A stretch of DNA of 64,000 bases, from contig NZ_KB849790.1 of NCBI RefSeq assembly GCF_000369045.1, positions 372,001-436,000 of the forward strand, given 5' to 3'. Under the pieces are notes generated by a model. The model did no database searches. It had not been told where the DNA came from and worked only from the letters and a program-made list of their open reading frames with translations. The first letter of the stretch is position 1, and every line of letters begins with the position of its first letter. The translations under genes were made by a program, and so were the position numbers. Of this stretch, positions 63,701-64,000 are shown piece by piece. Origin of the DNA: Acinetobacter pittii ATCC 19004 = CIP 70.29 (lineage in GTDB: Bacteria > Pseudomonadota > Gammaproteobacteria > Pseudomonadales > Moraxellaceae).

Positions 63701-64000
63701 ATCGCCTGAACTTTATTAATAAAACCAATGCCTTTGACTACTAAAGGCAAAATCACTAAGGCAGAAATTAAGTAACCAATAACTTGCGGAATGCCTAAAG
63801 CAAGCTCAAGTGCCATTGCCATAATTGCGGCTTCAAAGGCAAGCAAAATAAAGGTAAAGCTGGCATAAATCAGAGATGTAATGGTTGAGCCAATGTAGCC
63901 GAAACCTGCACCACGAGTAAGCAAATCGACGTCTACATTATATTTTGCGGCGTAGTAACTAATCGGCCAACTGGTTAAAAATATAATCGTACATACGACT
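60796..64000 (-). CDS. Hybrid histidine kinase with NCS1-type permease input domain, 5' end cut by window
   Basis: Very large sensor, more than 1060 residues visible, frame still open at the window edge. The visible start is a multi-helix permease-like domain (IQIGEQADYLRFLPQ is typical of purine/cytosine NCS1 relatives). A cysteine-rich stretch follows at about 62620-62752 (NCVVCERDYE, then GTICSLCCSLEARCHDLC), then two more helices. The kinase core has SHELRTPLNSILGYSQLL (His box), GNALKFTTSG, DTGCGIAE and GTGLGLPIVKLL. A receiver domain with LILMDLNMPLMGG and a short helical tail end the protein. It would sense a transported solute and signal to the LuxR-type regulator beside it. Confidence 0.9.
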   Translation of the reverse strand, partial: VVCTIIFLTSWPISYYAAKYNVDVDLLTRGAGFGYIGSTITSLIYASFTFILLAFEAAIMAMALELALGIPQVIGYLISALVILPLVVKGIGFINKVQAITQPIWLLLLLLPWFFVLWKQPQILSSSLHFVGAVSNSTDFNLYYFGAACTLIFSFVIQIGEQADYLRFLPQKEKNRTAWRFAVFLGGPSWIIFGFLKVLMGMLLMVLAFQLFIPVSELDNPTYLYWVAYQQFIPNPQLALILTLALVCLAQIKINMTNAYAGSLAWSNFFARLTHSHPGRIVWLLFNVFIAIVLMEMGISHAVERILGLYSNIALAWIGAVVADLIICKPLGLSPKGIEFRRAYLYDINPVGVGALLIASVLSMLSYLGFFGLMAKGLASFIALGSAVLCVPVIAYLTKGKYYIARQPEKIQATSVANCVVCERDYELADMAGCPAYNGTICSLCCSLEARCHDLCKPDARWSVQLKKAIWHYLPERWASRLNSRVSLYLLLTLGLSIVLAVSLSLVYIQEKTYLETINAAAVPQLFTLFVKIYTILFLLMSVAAWWLVLNDESRRNAEIETHQQTALLIDEIAAHEVTSKDLQDARISAERANDAKSRYVIGISHELRTPLNSILGYSQLLQKQEQLSEQGKMALGVISRSGQHLTSLIDGLLDLARIETGKISLNVVDVHFPNFIEQIIQMFQPQFEQKNLQFVYEIGENLPHYVRTDKKRLEQVLINLLGNALKFTTSGTITLKVEYRFQTAYFEIRDTGCGIAEADLERIFNPFERGSNVVQGGFTGTGLGLPIVKLLVDLLGGQLSVTSQLNQGSQFKIKFYLPSKEVVHPISNIYSNQITGYQGERKRILVVDNEAVDRGLVANFLKPLGFMIEEAESGIDCLRRVPIFQPNLILMDLNMPLMGGWETARLLRQNNITNVPILIISANAGEREVNPQDAVLSEDFMLKPIDLNLLLSKIGDKLGLVWIDYKSETFLENNEIQSLDIKVFKQEQATVHTSIQQPENNDLLDLPQSLQQLNDLIGQGYIRGIQQTLTQCRQNFPEHDELWEQLEQAIQKFDLKHAQRLIQDKQ

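Noticed and set aside
1..64000. CRISPR arrays, tRNA or rRNA genes, insertion sequences and prophage genes
   Set aside because: No regularly spaced repeats, cloverleaf-like sequences, transposases, integrases or phage structural genes were seen on either strand. The family 2A encapsulin has a phage-like fold but its cargo and neighbours mark it as a cellular compartment, not a prophage remnant.

Overview
The window looks like a chromosomal segment of an Acinetobacter of the A. baumannii/calcoaceticus group. The basis is low-GC gammaproteobacterial coding, many small LysR-regulated catabolic islands, and gene sets familiar from that genus (malonate decarboxylase mdc operon, cyanide-insensitive bd oxidase, encapsulin with cysteine desulfurase cargo). 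The species was not tested by any search. No rRNA, tRNA, insertion sequence, prophage or CRISPR array was seen. Coding density is high, and most gene pairs are separated by short gaps or hairpin terminators.

Layout. 1-2.7 kb: 3' part of a lipase-like hydrolase and ahpF. 2.8-4.9 kb: a split chromate transporter with a divergent LysR regulator. 4.9-8.0 kb: arsenic resistance (arsR-arsC-acr3-arsH, plus a divergent second arsC of another family). 8.1-12.1 kb: a YcaC-like hydrolase, a YtcJ-like amidohydrolase with a Cys/His-rich tail, and a 53-residue XapX protein, with a divergent LysR. 12.1-15.5 kb: a GntR/FCD regulator divergent from an NCS1 permease and an Asp/Glu/hydantoin racemase, with two perfect palindromes between them. 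15.6-26.3 kb: organosulfur island with tauABCD, an outer-membrane porin, an MFS transporter, a DszA/NtaA-like flavin monooxygenase, a DszC/SfnB-like acyl-CoA-dehydrogenase-fold protein, and one unrecognised gene. 27.0-29.6 kb: cioAB-type bd oxidase with a 44-residue membrane peptide, then a MocR regulator. 31.2-39.5 kb: mdcR and the complete malonate decarboxylase and transport operon mdcABCDEGHLM. 39.7-42.5 kb: an acetyltransferase, a PaiB-like FMN-binding protein and a divergent MocR/PdxR regulator. 42.5-44.7 kb: cidAB/lrgAB holin-like genes with a divergent LysR. 44.8-48.1 kb: two glutathione transferases, a LysR and an SDR. 48.4-53.0 kb: rhodanese, serine acetyltransferase, family 2A encapsulin shell and encapsulated cysteine desulfurase. 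53.1-55.2 kb: a LysE exporter and LysR pair flanked by two long inverted repeat copies. 55.2-59.2 kb: a polar amino acid ABC importer with two tandem lipoprotein binding proteins. 59.4-64.0 kb: a small acetyltransferase, a LuxR-type response regulator, and a very large hybrid histidine kinase fused to an NCS1-type permease domain, cut by the window end.

The strongest theme is sulfur. Taurine uptake and oxidation release sulfite, and the DszA/DszC-like pair is of a type used on organosulfur compounds. CysE makes O-acetylserine, the cysteine precursor. The encapsulated desulfurase removes sulfur from cysteine inside a protein shell, with a rhodanese next to it. The CjaA-like binding proteins hint at cysteine or another polar amino acid as the ABC substrate. 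The encapsulin operon is the most remarkable system present; as a family it is already described. Less explained are the two repeated aromatic motifs in its cargo's disordered N-terminus, the permease-Cys-cluster-kinase fusion, and the inverted repeats around the LysE module.
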